Part shown: in pieces, positions 31,111-32,139 of the stretch | Layout of the letters: each line of letters starts with the position of its first letter | Numbering within the stretch: the stretch's first letter is position 1 | Source: Thermoleophilia bacterium | Lineage (GTDB): Bacteria; Actinomycetota; Thermoleophilia; Solirubrobacterales; 70-9 | Assembly (NCBI GenBank): GCA_016649905.1 | Contig: JAENWU010000017.1 | Span: forward strand, 1 to 32,139 | Direction: 5' to 3' | Length of the DNA stretch: 32,139 bases | Notes under the pieces: model-generated | The model's input: only the letters and a program-made list of their open reading frames with translations | Told to the model about the DNA's origin: nothing | The model's database searches: none | Position numbers and translations under genes: made by a program

Positions 31111-31317
31111 GTCAAATTCCACGGCCGTATCGACTCCGTGCACGCCCAGATCCGCAACAGGATCGAAGGATTGCCGGACGTCCCGGTCTCCAAATTCGTC
31201 CTGCGGATGAAGGGAGGGCGCAAAGGCCTGCTGGCCAACTCCCGCAAACTCCGTGCCTCCAAGGTCACGAAGCTGACGGTGAGCATGGTCGGCCACGCCC
31301 TCGCTTCGATCTGGTAG
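31111..31317 (+). pseudogene. 3' fragment of a giant surface-protein gene
   Basis: The 68-codon open stretch reads GRIDSVHAQIRNRIEGLPDVPVSKF... and GGRKGLLANSRKLRASK. It lines up with YIDSVGKKGSEVSRIRNRFAVVPDAPVTKF and GGKEGLLVNSTDICAKK near the end of the giant protein at 24712-29562. No start codon, signal peptide or upstream part is present, and the frame ends in TAG. It is therefore a terminal remnant of a related gene, diverged rather than freshly copied. The stretch from here to 31625 otherwise holds only a terminator. Confidence 0.6.
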
Positions 31318-31521
31318 GCGCGCAGGCAGAGGAGAGGAGGGGCCGGTCAGCGAGGCTGCGCTTGTTCTTCGATCTCTGAGGTTCTTGCCGCGGGCTCTTC
31401 GAGGAAGAGACGTTTCTGGCTTTCTGGCGATCCTTCTCAGCCGTTTTTGGCAGACTGGCCATGGGCGTACGGAGCGGCTGCGCTTCCCGCCGCCGCTCCC
31501 AGCCCGAGGCGGCATCTTTCC

Positions 31522-31554
31522 TACGGCCGGCCGGGTTCCCGGCCGGCCGTATTT
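31522..31554 (+). terminator. GC-rich hairpin terminator
   Basis: TACGGCCGGCCGG (31522-31534), loop GTTC, perfect complement (31539-31551), then TTT. Thirteen pairs, short T-run. It would end transcripts from the secreted-protein gene at 30215 or from the fragment behind it, and separates them from the next gene. Confidence 0.6.
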
Positions 31555-31625
31555 GCCGCCTTCCGAGTATCGCCGCGCTCGCCGATCCGGGGGGCGAGAA
31601 AGGCGAGCGGTCCTCTCATGGTGGT

Positions 31626-31943
31626 GTGGACAAACGCCGAATCTCATTTGCCCGCGCCCTCTCCGAGCTGCAGGGCATGCTCGGAGCGCGGATCCAGGTC
31701 GCCGTCAACCTGCCCGGCTACTTCTTCGACTGCGGCTTCCGCGCCCGCCTGCTCAGCGCGCGCAGCCTCGATGAGGAGGGCGGCGCGGTCCTGCTCGTCT
31801 TCGGCCACGAGCAGGGCATCGCCCACGATCCCGACGAGCTCGACTGCTTCCTCGTCGCGACCCCCTGCGCCCCTGGCCGGCCCTGGCTCGAGCTGCGCGT
31901 CGGCGACCGCGCCGTCCTCCTGCTCAGCCGAGCGGGCGCTTAA
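31626..31943 (+). CDS. Small protein of unknown function
   Basis: 105 residues from a GTG at 31626 (MDKRRISFARALSELQGMLG). The frame is open upstream but passes through the terminator hairpin, so a start there is unlikely. The predicted fold is mixed beta: RIQVAVNLPGYFFDCGFRARL, then an acidic loop DEEGG, VLLVFGHEQG, DELDCFLV and a final hydrophobic strand AVLLL. No signal peptide or membrane helix. No family recognised. Its weak ribosome site leaves the start uncertain. Followed after 59 nt by a partial TetR-C-like gene; the gap contains a seven-pair hairpin (31967-31987). Confidence 0.55.
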   Translation: MDKRRISFARALSELQGMLGARIQVAVNLPGYFFDCGFRARLLSARSLDEEGGAVLLVFGHEQGIAHDPDELDCFLVATPCAPGRPWLELRVGDRAVLLLSRAGA

Positions 31944-32002
31944 CCGCGCCCCTCGCCAGTAACAGGGGGGGCGAGCTTTCCGCCCCCGTCTCTCAAGCCT
32001 GC

Positions 32003-32139
32003 ATGAACGAGACAGCACGACGCCCAGACGATTTCGCCAACCGATTCGAGTCCGCCCTCGCTGCTCTGCGGGCGCGGATCGAGACCGCATGCGCCGACCA
32101 GGACGACTGGGCGGCCCAGGTCGCCGCCGCGGTCCGCGC
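32003..32139 (+). CDS. TetR C-terminal-domain-like protein lacking HTH, cut by window edge
   Basis: ATG at 32003, 45 codons to the edge. The sequence begins FANRFESALAALRARIE and goes on DQDDWAAQVAAAVR, which resembles the start of TetR ligand domains ('F...v..l..rv.aa......dW...v.aal.a'). The usual 50-residue DNA-binding part is absent from the start and nothing like it lies upstream. The frame-broken remnant at 29902-30218 has the same layout. Partial, so identity is tentative. Confidence 0.45.
   Translation, partial: MNETARRPDDFANRFESALAALRARIETACADQDDWAAQVAAAVR

Noticed and set aside
31967-31987. GGGGGCG/CGCCCCC hairpin as a terminator
   Set aside because: Only seven pairs and no T-run after it; more likely incidental in a short gap.
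1-32139. CRISPR arrays, insertion sequences, rRNA operons, known defence systems
   Set aside because: No regularly spaced repeats, transposase motifs, rRNA segments or recognised defence genes were seen.

Overview
The window is a very GC-rich bacterial chromosome segment, nearly saturated with long spurious reading frames on both strands, so genes were chosen by motifs, start signals and operon fit. The gene style points to an actinobacterium, most likely of the Thermoleophilia (Solirubrobacterales). The signs are an F420-type luciferase-like oxidoreductase, many TetR regulators, and very large secreted proteins with Ig-like, propeller and Lys/Cys-rich tails. That placement is an inference from gene content.

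Left third (1-8569): housekeeping. A minus-strand operon runs EEP-family phosphohydrolase, Lys/Ala-rich phasin/H1-like protein, RlmD-type rRNA methyltransferase, luciferase-like oxidoreductase (cut by the left edge). Divergently, a plus-strand run carries argF, lgt, prmC and a class II lysyl-tRNA synthetase. The synthetase has an unusual lysine pocket. An SDR gene converges on it. A 96-nt tRNA gene with a UUC anticodon follows; its D-loop carries a 23-nt insertion able to form a hairpin.

Middle (8570-17307): accessory region downstream of the tRNA. It holds an M48-like membrane peptidase coupled to two small ORFs, a decayed winged-helix remnant, a secreted TIG/PASTA-like protein, and a DUF6338-like membrane protein. 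The latter is coupled by ATGA overlaps to two tiny paralogous proteins that share a 16-residue proline-rich core whose codons differ mostly silently. A Rep_trans-type replication initiator, a large secreted protein and a DUF429 protein follow. No integrase was seen.

Right third (17308-32139): a single-domain TetR gene converges on two paralogous genes that each encode two complete TetR units in one chain. Across a 773-bp gap with two perfect inverted repeats and candidate divergent promoters lies a surface-protein operon. Its first gene is a PD40 propeller protein and its second a ~1600-residue Ig-like/multi-repeat protein. Both are interrupted by the same GIPAGTTIT-type repeat module. The operon ends at a perfect 17-bp-stem terminator. 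Beyond it are remnants (a frameshifted TetR C-terminal-like piece and a 3' fragment of a surface-protein gene), a secreted protein, a small unknown protein, and a partial HTH-less TetR-C-like gene at the right edge.

The strongest candidates for something undescribed are the twin micro-proteins with DUF6338, the D-loop-expanded tRNA near the pocket-altered LysRS, and the shared module inserted into two unrelated folds.
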